Positions 44,527-54,584 of a DNA stretch of 64,000 nucleotides are shown piece after piece. The stretch lies in the NCBI GenBank assembly GCA_016584305.1, contig JACEEZ010020494.1, forward strand, positions 354,511-418,510, in the 5' to 3' direction. A model generated the notes under the pieces. That model searched no databases, had not been told where the DNA came from, and saw nothing but the letters and a program-made list of their open reading frames with translations. Source of the DNA: Chionoecetes opilio (taxonomy: Eukaryota > Arthropoda > Malacostraca > Decapoda > Majidae). The position numbers and the translations under genes are program-made. The number at the start of each line of letters is the position of its first letter. Position 1 is the stretch's first letter.

Positions 44527-44690
44527 GAGGGCCGTACTATTAAACCTTCCGCCCGGGCTGGCGATCGCCTGCCGATGCTCCGCCAGGCGAACGCCAGTCT
44601 CAGGAAATCCTTACTTTTAAACACTGGCGTTCGCCAACCCTGGCGAACGCCAGGGTTGGCGGACGTGAGTGATCGCCAGCGCTACTTTCT
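44527..44690. promoter_or_regulatory. Left subterminal CTGGCG/CGCCAG motif cluster
   Basis: Within 160 bp CTGGCG or its inverse CGCCAG occurs repeatedly, including the palindrome-like CTGGCGAACGCCAG. A similar cluster lies at 56,740-56,880. Such subterminal arrays are candidate binding sites for the Myb-like partner or transposase. This is inference from arrangement. Confidence 0.45.
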
Positions 44691-44747
44691 CCTATTCCCG
44701 CTCGATTCGGCGGAAAAGCGCGCGAAATTCGTTTGTTTACAACATCC

Positions 44748-47700
44748 ATGGCTGCACGTTACGAAAATTCTCCTTCTAGAGCAACGCCTATATCCCATGT
44801 GGATAAGTGGGTGCTCCTTGACCTCATCAAGGAGCACATATAAGTCATTAATGACAAAACAACAAAATTCTATGGGTTCAACAAGAAGGCAGCGGCGTGG
44901 CAGGCTATAGCCACTAAATTTAACGACCTCACCGGACACTTGAAAACTCCCAAGCAGGTACGAAAAATATGGGAAAACATCAGAAATAGGTGAGTGATAT
45001 TGTTTACAAAACTATAATGTATATCCATGTAAATGTTAGGAAGTTATTATATATTTGGGTTTGGGTATATTTCGTACACTAGTACATGCGTACACCAAAA
45101 AGTTGTTCGTAGTCTATATGAAACCATAGTCGTTTCGTACACTCAGCTCATAATTGAACTTGATTACTAGAGTTACGATTCGACACCAGGTATGTATGAA
45201 AAAACTCAAAATCAAATCAGTCTACGAAACAACTAACAAGACCTGGGTACAAAACAACTTGTGTACGAAACTCCCTGTAACTAATGTACGGTACTGGAAC
45301 TGTCGCCGATCGGAACTCTCGCCGCCGTCGGCGAGTGTTCCAATTCTTGATATTACACGACCTAATATATACCTTTAATCAGGTTTTACCCGTGTTACTG
45401 CACTCAAGGATGAAATACCAGTAATAGCTTGATCAGGTTAGGTTAGGTGCCAATATCCAGGTTAGGAATTTCCACGTCGGCGAGAGTTCTCGGTTTGTGT
45501 TTTGGTTGAGAATTCCCATCGACGACAGTTCCATAAACTAATGTTCTATTTTGTTTGACTCCCTCCTGGTCTTCCTCACACACTCCTATCTCATGTCACG
45601 CTCCACCCCAACCCTCTGCACACCCTGTCAAGTTCCTCTCACTGTCCAACATATCCTAATATCCATGTAAAATAATCCCCATCTCACTCCTGCCCGTTCC
45701 AGTTCCTTCCCTCATTTGTCCTCCCTTTCCCGACCTCCCTGTCTTGCGGACATTCTCCCGGAATCCCCCTCCTTCTCCCTGGAAAATGTAACCTCCTTCC
45801 TCCAACAAATCCACATCCTACATCTGATCTAACCATCCTGCTGTAACATTCCGTTCTTTCCCCTTCCCTCATCGTTTCACTATTATTCTTTAACCCTGAC
45901 CCTTGATATGCTTTGCCATAGTGCCATATGACCTCTGATGCCTGGCATATTCACCTTTTTAGGCATTATATCAATCAATCCCTCCTGGTCTTTTCTTGAT
46001 GAAACTGTGTAGTATCTATATTACAGTATTAGTTTAATAGATAACTATCATTATGATAGATTCTTATGGATTTTTTTTAATTGATAAAATAAAAATTCTA
46101 ATCATTCTTTTAAGGGAGCACCTTACTCTACACAGGTAAGAGAGGTCCAAGGAGGCTTGCGCCCCCGGCTTAGGAGATTATCTAAGGGGTTTGATTGAGT
46201 TGAAAATAATATTCATATATTCCATGTATCTGTATATGATCTTTGCTCCGTAAAATGGCTTGCTTATGGTAGGGACGCCCCCCCACACACTTCAAAACCC
46301 TCCAGAAAATAACAGATTGATTAAATGAGAATCAAAATCAACGAGAAAAATAATTATTACAGAATTTGTAGAATTCTTAGAAACCACTCTCTAACCTCCT
46401 AACCGATTTTAATCCAAAGGCCATGTTATATTCTCCTAGCCTAACACAACCCCTTGTAAAAGTGACCTTGGCTAGTGAACATAAGTGATTTAAAGGTCAC
46501 AAGAAGCTTCTGATTTTTTTCTCTCCATTTTAAGGTTTTTCATGGAGAGCCATAACTTAAATGAATGATTTTATGAGAAAGAACCCACATCATATATATA
46601 TATATAAATATAATATGATAAAATGTTATTTTTTTTTATCAGATTATTAAAAACTAAATATTGCTCAGAAAAAATATCCCTTCATCTTACAAATAATGGC
46701 GGGATACTGAGAAACCAAATACCTAACAAGTAATTATAATCAGTATAGTAACAATAAGTAGATTGCAATTACTAAATCATGACAAAATTTTCCAGAGCCA
46801 AGAAAGACTACACCCACCAAAAAGCTGAGAGAGCAAAAACTGGAGGAGGTCCACCACCAGCTCCAGTTGATCCTGTCTCGGCAGCTGTCCTTCCCCTGTT
46901 AGAGGATGAGCTGGAGCCATTGCACAACACTTTTGACTACGATCAGACTTATCATGACCAAGCTGTCACTGAAGATGCTGGTAAGTTACACTGAAGTTAT
47001 AAAGGGAATAGTATATTTCTCTTCTCAGCATTGGTCCGTTGGGGGCATGTTTACTTCCACAAAACGATTACATGCTTGTATATCAGTATGTCCTAAGTCA
47101 TATCCTAAGTCAGTTGTACTTTAGCTGTCATGTTCAGCAACTTTAAAGCCCCGCCCCGTTCATATCTCCACGACTCCCGGCGACCACACTTGCCCACCTT
47201 GACTAGGCCACAAATACGTATGTGCCTCCAAATATTATTAATTGAACACATTAACTACATGGTGATAACAATCGCCAAGGCACTAAAGATACTGCTCTAT
47301 TTATAGTGGATAATGATGACGATAATAATAATATCAATGAATATCTTAAAAATTTCCACTTTTCCTCTATCTCTCACTCTCTCTACGTCGAAAAAGGAAA
47401 AGCGTGGGAAAGATCGATCTTTGCCACGCTAAAATCACACGTGCTCCAGTCGCAGCACGGCCCTGACTGGTCGGCGCCAGGCATGGCCTACGAGTCCCAG
47501 CACGGAGCCAACTTTTTCCATGAAATTTTTGAGGCGCAGGCCCGGCCTGAGTGTATAGAACATGCACCACACAGTCGGGAACCCCCACGCGCCGCTTCAC
47601 GACTCCCACGACCCTATTATTATATTATATTATATTCTTTTAACTATAGATTAATTTCCATACCCTATAAACCAAACTCTTGGATATTGCGATAGACCCT

Positions 47701-48596
47701 TCCCCCAAATTGGTTAGGTTTATCGTGAAATAAGCTATTAATATAATTTGCATGCTTTCTTTTATATATTTTTCTACACTTCTTTCCAATGAACTGACAT
47801 TAGTCATAATGTACCACAAGTGTTAATTAATGAGTGAAGGAACATACTGAAACAACAGTATGAATATCCTATTGAAATCAAAACTTAGCATGGATACATT
47901 TTCTTAAATGGAGTGTAGCGAAACTCCACAGTACGTACTAACAATGTTGTAACTATGTACCGTAACAACGTAAAGATCATGGAAAATGTCAGTATAGTGT
48001 TATATTTTCTCGGGCATGTCCTTTCCGTCAGCTACATGAAAAGATATAGATGAAAAGGCCTGTTACTGTGTGGCTGACAAGTTGATTCCCTTGACCCATT
48101 TTTGACTAAGTATCCATTGCTATCAATATATCACTGGAATCTCATTACTATAACATATTTTCTTATTGTTTCAGATGATGGATCGATGACTCTGCCAGAA
48201 CCCTTCCTTCAAGAGACAAGTAACAGTGCCGGTGTCACATACACTGTTACGTGCAACATTGATGATGATGATGATGGTCCTATTGAGACCAGCAATGCCA
48301 CCACAGCAACACCAATACGGCAGGGACCAGCCATCAAGAAAAGAAAACTGTCCACCGAAAAGGAGGAAGCTCTTCGGCTGACAGCCGAAAGAAGTCAACT
48401 GCTGCGCACGATGGACATGGAAGTGCACCAGAAACGCCTGGAGTTGCTGGAGCATGAGAAAATGCTAAAAACTGAACAGCTGGAGCAAGAGAAAATGCTA
48501 AAAACTGAACATTTTAGAAGTCTCCAGGAACTCCAGGATCTGCAGAAAAAGTGTTTGCTGGAGTACCACGAGAAAATAATGGCACGACTGCAATAA
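44748..48596 (+). CDS. Harbinger Myb/SANT-like DNA-binding partner, three exons
   Basis: Exons 44,748-44,989, 46,796-46,980 and 48,175-48,596 join in frame through consensus sites (AATAG|GTGAGT, TTTTCCAG|A, GCTG|GTAAGT, TGTTTCAG|A), giving 282 codons before TAA 48,594-48,596. Exon 1 to early exon 2 form a Myb/SANT-like domain (DKWVLLDLIKEH, then KKAAAWQAIATKFND, KTPKQVRKIWENIRNRAKKD, about residues 22-87), as in Harbinger accessory proteins that bring transposase to DNA and the nucleus. Then a Pro-rich linker (GGGPPPAPVDPV), an acidic DDDDD patch, a basic KKRKLS signal-like motif and a Leu/Glu/Lys coiled coil (about 215-280) with two EHEKMLKTEQ-type repeats. One TAA interrupts codon 32 (44,841). 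LINE and MITE insertions lie in intron 1. The partner transposase is at 51.8-52.95 kb on the other strand. Confidence 0.75.
45290..45535. mobile_element. Small MITE in intron 1
   Basis: GGAACTGTCG at the left and CGACAGTTCC at the right, with further mirrored text (GGAACTCTCGCCG; CGGCGAGAGTTCTC). The middle has CAGGTTAGGTTAGGTGCC. No gene. Confidence 0.5.
45540..45985 (+). mobile_element. LINE 3' end in intron 1
   Basis: End of an I/R1-type LINE ORF2 in broken frames (CQVPLTVQHILI, then SFSLENVTSFLQQIHILHLI and stop), then a 3' UTR with TATGCTTTGCCATAGTGCCA, TATGACCTCTGATGCCTGGC and a TCAATCAATC tail. Same family as 35,200-35,465. Confidence 0.7.
46981..48174. other. Intron 2 of the Myb-like gene, no other gene
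   Basis: Begins GTAAGT and ends TTGTTTCAG. A 130-codon frame at 47,306-47,695 with an Asp/Asn-rich start resembles nothing known and is ignored. Confidence 0.55.
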
Positions 48597-48634
48597 TATT
48601 TAACATTAACTCCATTATACTTTTACAGACACTT

Positions 48635-48885
48635 GTACCAAGTATCACAATGGCGGTCGAGCGTCGAACGATGAACGGCCGACTAAGAGTAGGGACCATA
48701 AGAGGGATATTTTTTGGAATGAAGAGCAATGACGATTGGCGTGAACACGGGGGCACCCGTGTCTTCGACCGTGACCTGTCGTCGAGTCTTCATTCCAAAA
48801 AATCCCTCTTATGGTACCTACTCTTCGTTGGTCGTTCATCGTTCATCGCTGGACCGCCATCGTGACACTTGGTACCAGGTAGGGT
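48635..48885. repeat. Palindrome, arms about 115 bp
   Basis: CCAAGTATCACAATGGCGGT, CGAACGATGAACG, TAAGAGTAGG-ACCATAAGAGGGAT and TTTTTTGGAATGAAGA on the left are mirrored on the right, centre near 48,752. Starts 40 bp after the Myb-like gene's stop. Confidence 0.85.
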
Positions 48886-48892
48886 TTTCTTC

Positions 48893-49385
48893 CAAGGATG
48901 TCGGGCGTAAGTGGTTAGTTAGGTTTGTTTTCACAGGCAATTGGTTCAAATCCTGTGATTCTTATTGTTGTTCCTTATCTCAGATTTGCACTATGTAAAG
49001 TACAAAGTGCATGAAAGAGTGGAAAAGTGTTCTAAACACAATACTTTTTTTTAGGGTAGGGCTTCAAAAATGGCATAGAATAATCCTTTTTTTTTTTTAC
49101 AAGACTATCTTTTAATGTCATTCTATATCATTAGCCACAAAAGAAATACAATGATATAGAATGACATTAAAAGATAAGTCTTGTAAAAAAAAAAAAATAT
49201 TCGATGCGATTTTTGAAACCCTACCCTAAAAAATAGTATTGTGTTTAGAACACTTTTCAACACTCTTTCATGCGCTTTGTATTTTACATAGTGCAAATCT
49301 GAGATAAGGAACAACACTAAGAATCACGGGATTTGAACCAATTGCCTGTGGAAACAAACCTAACCACTTATGTCCGACATCCCGG
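48893..49385. repeat. Inverted dimer of a tRNA-like SINE, arms about 240 bp
   Basis: Each arm starts outermost with GATGTCGGGCGTAAGTGGTTAG (A-box-like) and GCAATTGGTTCAAATCCTGT (B-box-like), then TTATCTCAGATTTGCACTAT, a GTGTTCTAAACACAATACT block, poly-T/poly-A and ATGTCATTCTATATCATT near the centre (49,140). The arms face each other with their tails together. Confidence 0.8.
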
Positions 49386-49387
49386 TG

Positions 49388-50103
49388 TGACGGTGTTGCG
49401 CGAAATATTGTCAGCGCAAAATCCTGTAGACGCTTCCATTCATCTTTCTTATTTCACTGGTTTTACAACTTAACTGCTGCCCTGATACATGTTACAGGCA
49501 ACATAGAGGCACAAGATTTCCATGAGAACACTTATAAATAATAATAGTTACTCAAAAGCTTAAAATATTCACGTCAAAACGTAAAGCCTTTTCAGGTGTA
49601 GTTATTATCCTTTGTCTGGATACCAGTGCATCTAACTACTCTCATAAAATAATATGTATCTTAGAGTACCCTGTAACATGCTTCAGGGCAGCAGTAATGC
49701 TGTAAAACATGCAAATCAAAGAATATATGTACTTAGGTAACCTAAGAGAAGGTTAAGCTGTTTCACTTTGATTTGCATGTTTTTTTATTTTATTGCTGCC
49801 CTGAAACATGTTACATCTTACTCTGAGACACTTTTTATTTTATGAGAGCAGTTAGATGCAATGGTATCCAGACAAATCATAATAATTACACTTGATAAGA
49901 ACCGTACTCCTGTTTGAACTTTTTGACGTGGATAATTTAAGCTTTTCAGTAACTATTAATCCTTATAAGTGTTCTCATGGAAACCTAGTGCCACAATGTT
50001 GCCTTTAACATGTATCAGGGCAGCAGTTAAGCTGTAAAACCAGTGAAATATGGAGGTCTCTACAGGATTTCGCGCATTGACAACATTTCGCACAACAACG
50101 GTA
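49388..50103. repeat. Palindrome, arms about 330 bp
   Basis: Left blocks GCGCGAAATATTGTCA, AAAATCCTGTAGA, TTTCACTGGTTTTACA, TGTTACAGGCAACAT, GAGAACACTTATAA, TGAC-like GTCAAAACG and CATGCAAATCAAAG are mirrored on the right (CTTTGATTTGCATG, TTATAAGTGTTCTCATGGAA, TGTAAAACCAGTGAAA, TACAGGATTTCGCGC). Centre near 49,745. Directly abuts the SINE dimer. Confidence 0.85.
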
Positions 50104-50117
50104 CAGAAGATCCGCCG

Positions 50118-50870
50118 TGCCGGTTGGTTTAGCGCATGCGTGCAATCAGGGCCTTGAAACGGTTTAAGGGAACGAAAACGAAAACCGGAACGAACTAAAT
50201 TATGCTCGGAACAAAAATGGAAACGAAAACGTCGTCATATATACTGTTCCGGAGCAAAAGCGCTATTTTAAAATCCCTGTAACCGGTTAATAACGTTATT
50301 TTTTCGTTCCATGCCATATTTTGGTGTGAGTGTCCTAGGTTCGAGTCCTTGGAGTACCACATGTAGTCATTGATTTCATTGATTAGGTTTATTTTATTAG
50401 TGGTTGGTGATATTACGAACTAATATTTTTTGCCATATATAATATTAATATATATTTTACTGATTCATGTATTTACAGCAACTAAGATTGCATACTCCTA
50501 CACTACGCTCCCTGTATTGTATCTAAATGTGTTGCCTTATTTATGTCGTATAATAATATAGTTCATACGACATCTAAGGCTTTGATTTTGTTGGATACAG
50601 TGCACCATGAAATGTATGGCTTTATTACCATCTATAAGAATGTAGTCATGTATACTAGGCATTATTATTTATTAGGTTTAATAGCATATTCAATACCCGG
50701 TGCGAGAATAACGTTCTAACCAGTTCAGGAACGTTATGTTTGGAGGAGGAACGAAAAAACCCCTTTAATAATACTGTTTCTGATCGGAGCGAACCGTTTG
50801 AACAATAATTTAGTTTTTAAGCCCTACGTGCAATAGCCTGGTTTGTCCCGGAATCCCGGGATTAGATTCA
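50118..50870 (+). mobile_element. tRNA-like SINE head split by a hAT MITE
   Basis: CCGTGCCGGTTGGTTTAGCG (A-box-like) up to 50,146 continues after the MITE at 50,835 with AGCCTGGTTTGTCCCGGAAT and CCCGGGATTAGATTC (weak B box). The parts are separated by the element at 50,147-50,826. Confidence 0.5.
50147..50826. mobile_element. hAT MITE with perfect 8-bp duplication
   Basis: Ends CAGGGCCTTGAAACGGTT and the inverse AAGCCCTA with AACCGTTTGAAC inside. CGTGCAAT flanks both sides (50,139-50,146; 50,827-50,834). GGAACG/CGTTCC motifs are repeated near both ends. No transposase. Confidence 0.85.
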
Positions 50871-51076
50871 GCCTTAGATTTTACAAGTAATTTGCAGATA
50901 AAGCAAAAAAGAAATACAATATTGTGATATTAAATATTTATAAATGTTTTCAGTACTTTTTATTAACAAACCATAGAAATGGGGGATACCATCAAATAAA
51001 GACACTGGAGAGAAATGTACTACTGTTCACCTATATCAGATTTCAGATCTGTAAGTACTTTTCACATGCTCTAGAC

Positions 51077-51646
51077 CAGTGGTTCCCAACGTTTTTGCAC
51101 TCGCGACCCCTTTACCAAAATCTTGAAACCCACATGGCCCCCTGCTATCAGCAGCTTGATTTACATGGGAAGGGAAATAAACATATAAAAAAAATTGATT
51201 CATGATTTCTGTAACAATTTATTAGCAAACTAAATTATAGCATTGGCTCAACTTTGGCATAATAAAAAAATAGATAGATAAATAGATTACTCTAACCTAA
51301 TTATTTGAGAGCGAAAAATATAAACGAACACAATAATTCCTTCAATAATCTCAACATACATTTTTCAACAGCAAGTCAACCCAGCTAGTGGGATGATTGG
51401 AAATTACTGCATTGGCCCTACTTGGGAATAATTGAATAAATAATTAGCAAGCCACAGAGAGACTAGTGTCGTGCCTCTCACCATATATGAACACCAATGT
51501 ATGATGATAATGATTAAACACGCTTTTTGCACTGAAATCAAAGCAAAAAAAAAAATAACAGCTTGAAAAACAATCAAATCAATGAGTTAAAAAATATTTA
51601 AGCCATTTCTAGCAAGGCTTCACGACCCACCGGTTGGGAACCCCTG
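51077..51646. mobile_element. hAT MITE, 8-bp duplication with one change
   Basis: Ends CAGTGGTTCCCAACG and GGTTGGGAACCCCTG, with CGCGACCC / CACGACCC next to them. Flanks CTCTAGAC (51,069-51,076) and CTCTATAC (51,647-51,654) differ at one base. CAGTGGTTCCCAA ends are typical of the Charlie-like hAT group. Confidence 0.85.
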
Positions 51647-51767
51647 CTCTATACAGTTGAAGAAATATTTAGAAGTAATGAGGGTGTGATATATGAGACT
51701 GAAGTCTGAGATAAAACAAATGGAATGATTCAACTTTAAATTACATACATGAGCATATTGAATATTT

Positions 51768-52954
51768 CTACGGCAAGACCAAACCATTGATTATATTTTC
51801 TCTTTTTCTCTGTCCTGCAAACCTAGTTCGTGGGTGCTCATGAAGTACCTCAGGTTCATTCTGATAATCTGGAAAATCCTCACCATCACTGTCATCCAGA
51901 CCATCCCTGAACTTGCGAGCAATGTTGTGCAACACAGCTGCACTACAAACCGTGGCCATGGTTGTGTCCAGGCTTGTCCGCATTGGAATAGACAAACAAC
52001 GGAACCTTCTTTTCATCACTCCAAATGCTCTTTCTACAGTATTGCGTGTTTTTGCATGGATTAAATTATATTTGGCTTCAGCTGGCCGTGTGACAGTCGT
52101 GACGGGAGTCATACAGTAGGTCCGAAGTGGGTATGCTGAGTCCCCTAAAACATGTCCATTTCCATAATGTCCTCCTTGAAGTTGAGCATACAACAAACTA
52201 TTTTCAAACATCCTGTTGTCATGCACTGAACCAGGCCAGCGACAAACAACATTAAAAAAACGCAAGTCAGGCCCACACACTGCTTGCACATTTAATGCAA
52301 AAAAACCCTTTCTGCAGCGGTATTGCTCTGCTTGGAGGCCACCTGGGCTCTGAATGGGAATAAGTGTACCGTCTATTGCGCCAATAGCACCAGGAAATCC
52401 TGCTATAGCAGCAAATTCTACAGTAATTGATTGAAGCCGATGCCTATCAGGAAATCTTACATATTGCTGAGTTAAAGCAGCAATGGCACGTACAGTACGT
52501 GAAGAGCAAGAGCTTACAAATTGTTGTGAGACGTCAAAGGTATCTCCAATTGACAGCTGCAATTCACCCGTGGCCATCCATCTTAAGGTGATAAGGAGTT
52601 GTAGGTGAGGGGGTACAGGACATCCTATGGAGAGGGGAGAAAATAGTCAGGTTTAAAGAAGATAGATATCTTGCATATCATGATACTAGTAGATAGATAC
52701 TGAAGTATGTATTACAGTTATGGTATATAATTTAGATACTAACCTCTTGCATCATATGCCTCAGGTAAATTCAAGTCATCAAGCAAGGTCCTTGCACTAT
52801 GCTTCGACAACCTGAACCTGGACGTAAATTCCTCCTCCGTCAGGCTCAGGAACAGATCGAGGCGGTCCTTTACGATCCTTCTTGGCAGTCTGATCCTTTC
52901 AGCTTCAGCAGCATCAAGCAAATCAAAATGCTCGAACTCTAACAAGGCATCCAT
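51768..52954 (-). CDS. PIF/Harbinger (HARBI1-like) DDE transposase, two exons
   Basis: Cuts and joins the transposon ends. Exons 52,954-52,744 and 52,624-51,768 join in frame (GCAAGAG|GTTAGT; CTCTCCATAG|GATG) into a 355-residue protein with no internal stop, close to the usual 350. ATG 52,954 is the first in frame; TTTTCAG just before it hints at a 5'-UTR intron. N-terminal part: EEEFTSRFRLSKHSARTLLD (helix-turn-helix-like), then HLQLLITLRWMATGELQLSI, the family's conserved entry to the catalytic fold. Catalytic residues: D155 in GAIDGT, D232 in GDSAYP, E268 in NTVERAFGVMKRRF; the RPAEAKYNLIHAKTRN block before the Glu is typical. Spacing 77 and 36 fits Harbinger. Ends FAGQRKRENIINGLVLP. Because all key residues are present it may be active, together with the Myb-like protein at 44.7-48.6 kb. 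It could also be a domesticated HARBI1 relative, but the setting argues for a transposon. Confidence 0.9.
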
Positions 52955-53251
52955 AATCTGAAAAATATAGGGAACATATTACAATCTAACATTCATCCAA
53001 ATATGTTACAAGTGACTGTTACGACAACTTTTCAGCATAATGGTACTTTTATGCTAGGGGGGAAACAATCTTAGTCGGGAAATGATTAACTAATGAAGAA
53101 AGACGATAAAATAAGGTAAATTCTATGATGATCTATTAGAAAGGTATTATGTATACAGCTTGAATTTTTATATTTATTTATTGTGCAACACTATTTTCAA
53201 AGACGACACTATAATTTTGTGAATAGTTTTGATGTGCAAAAATAATTTTTA

Positions 53252-53350
53252 GTCGCCTCCGTGGTCTTGTGGGTAAAGCGTCTAGCTACGAATCTGCGTG
53301 CCCTGGATCGAATCCTGGCCAGAGCAAGTTGGCGGCCAGCCCAAAGAGCT
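53252..53350 (+). mobile_element. tRNA-derived SINE head
   Basis: GCCTCCGTGGTCTTGTGGGT, then AAAGCGTCTAGC (A box) and CCTGGATCGAATCCTGGCC (B box GATCGAATCC). The cloverleaf is incomplete and a body follows, so this is a SINE rather than a tRNA gene. Confidence 0.65.
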
Positions 53351-53755
53351 GTTCATTCAATATTTATTAATTTGTTTATTACAGATATCAATATGTATTT
53401 CTTCATACCCCCCTAACCCCAACTCTTTCAACAAATAATGATTCCCACCAGAAATGTTTAGGTTAGGATAGAAGTTGAATTGGATTTAGTTCCAGATAAT
53501 ATTTAAAAATGACTTATAAACATTGTGGCAGCACAAAGCACAGCAGGATGCTTTGCAATAAGGCAAACATCTGACGCAATGTTCTCACTGGGTGTTCTGA
53601 CTACAAAACCGAAAAACAAAACAGCCGGCCGCCCACAACTTGCCAAGTTTAAAAACCCACGTCCTGCAAATTTTTTGACACTGCTATTTGTTTTTGATAG
53701 ATATTAATGTTTAATTTAACATTCTTATATTTGTTGTTCGGCAATTATTTATTTT

Positions 53756-53941
<186 letters not shown>

Positions 53942-54029
53942 AGCAAGAAATCAAGGAGCGCCTGGCGAAAGCTATCGCCAGCACTGGCAAAAGATTTTAA
54001 AAGTACGGCCCTTATGCCACTCGATGGTG

Positions 54030-54128
54030 CAAAAATATTTTAAGTGGATTTATGGGTCTCACTCTGGATCGAACTCGGGTCTTCGAGAACGCCACACGGT
54101 AATGCTAACCACCTTGCTACCGCCTCCC
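54030..54128 (-). mobile_element. tRNA-derived SINE head (28.5 kb family)
   Basis: Minus strand: GGGGAGGCGGTAGCAAGGTG, GTTAGCATTACCG, GTTCTCGAAGACCCGAGTTC, GATCC, matching the head at 28,775-28,870. Confidence 0.7.
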
Positions 54129-54129
54129 C

Positions 54130-54320
54130 ATTTATGCTGTGATCGGATTGGAAAGCCGGACAACTTTGTCAATTTACGGACTGGACCAGGTATTTGTCAG
54201 ACATAGCCCCAGACATATGATTTAGACCGGCAAATAGGATATCCGGGAAATGGAGGTCCGGGTAAATGAGGGTTAAGTGTATAGGTCCGGGTAAACGAGG
54301 GTTAAGTGTATATATATATA
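54130..54320. mobile_element. Tigger-like right end (24.6 kb family)
   Basis: GCCGGACAACTTTGTCAATT, TACGGACTGGACCAG and, at the end, GGTCCGGGTAAACGAGGGTT correspond to the inverse of 24,630-24,755. The GGTCCGGGTAAA-GAGGGTTAAGTGTATA end occurs twice. The opposite end is missing. Confidence 0.6.
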
Positions 54321-54584
54321 TATATCTCCATTTCGGGTCCAACTTAGGGGTAACTTAGAGAGCCCCAAATTGATGTCGCCGTGGACGGAAAAACTTAACA
54401 AATTTTTTGTGCGTGAAAGGGTTAAAATATTTTTCCACCATCGAGTGGCATAAGGGCCGTACTTTTAAAATCTTTCACCAGTGCTGGCGAAAGCTTTCGC
54501 CAGGCGATCCTTGATTTCTTGCTTAGTTGATATTTGCTTCTTCTTGATTTCAACGCTTAGTTGATATTGGCGGTTGCCAATATG

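Noticed and set aside
47306..47695. 130-codon frame inside intron 2 of the Myb-like gene
   Set aside because: Low-complexity start, no known motif, and the opposite strand is also open.
53252..53325. tRNA gene
   Set aside because: Only A and B boxes are visible, the acceptor stem is not formed and a SINE body follows; the same applies at 28,775-28,870 and 54,030-54,128.
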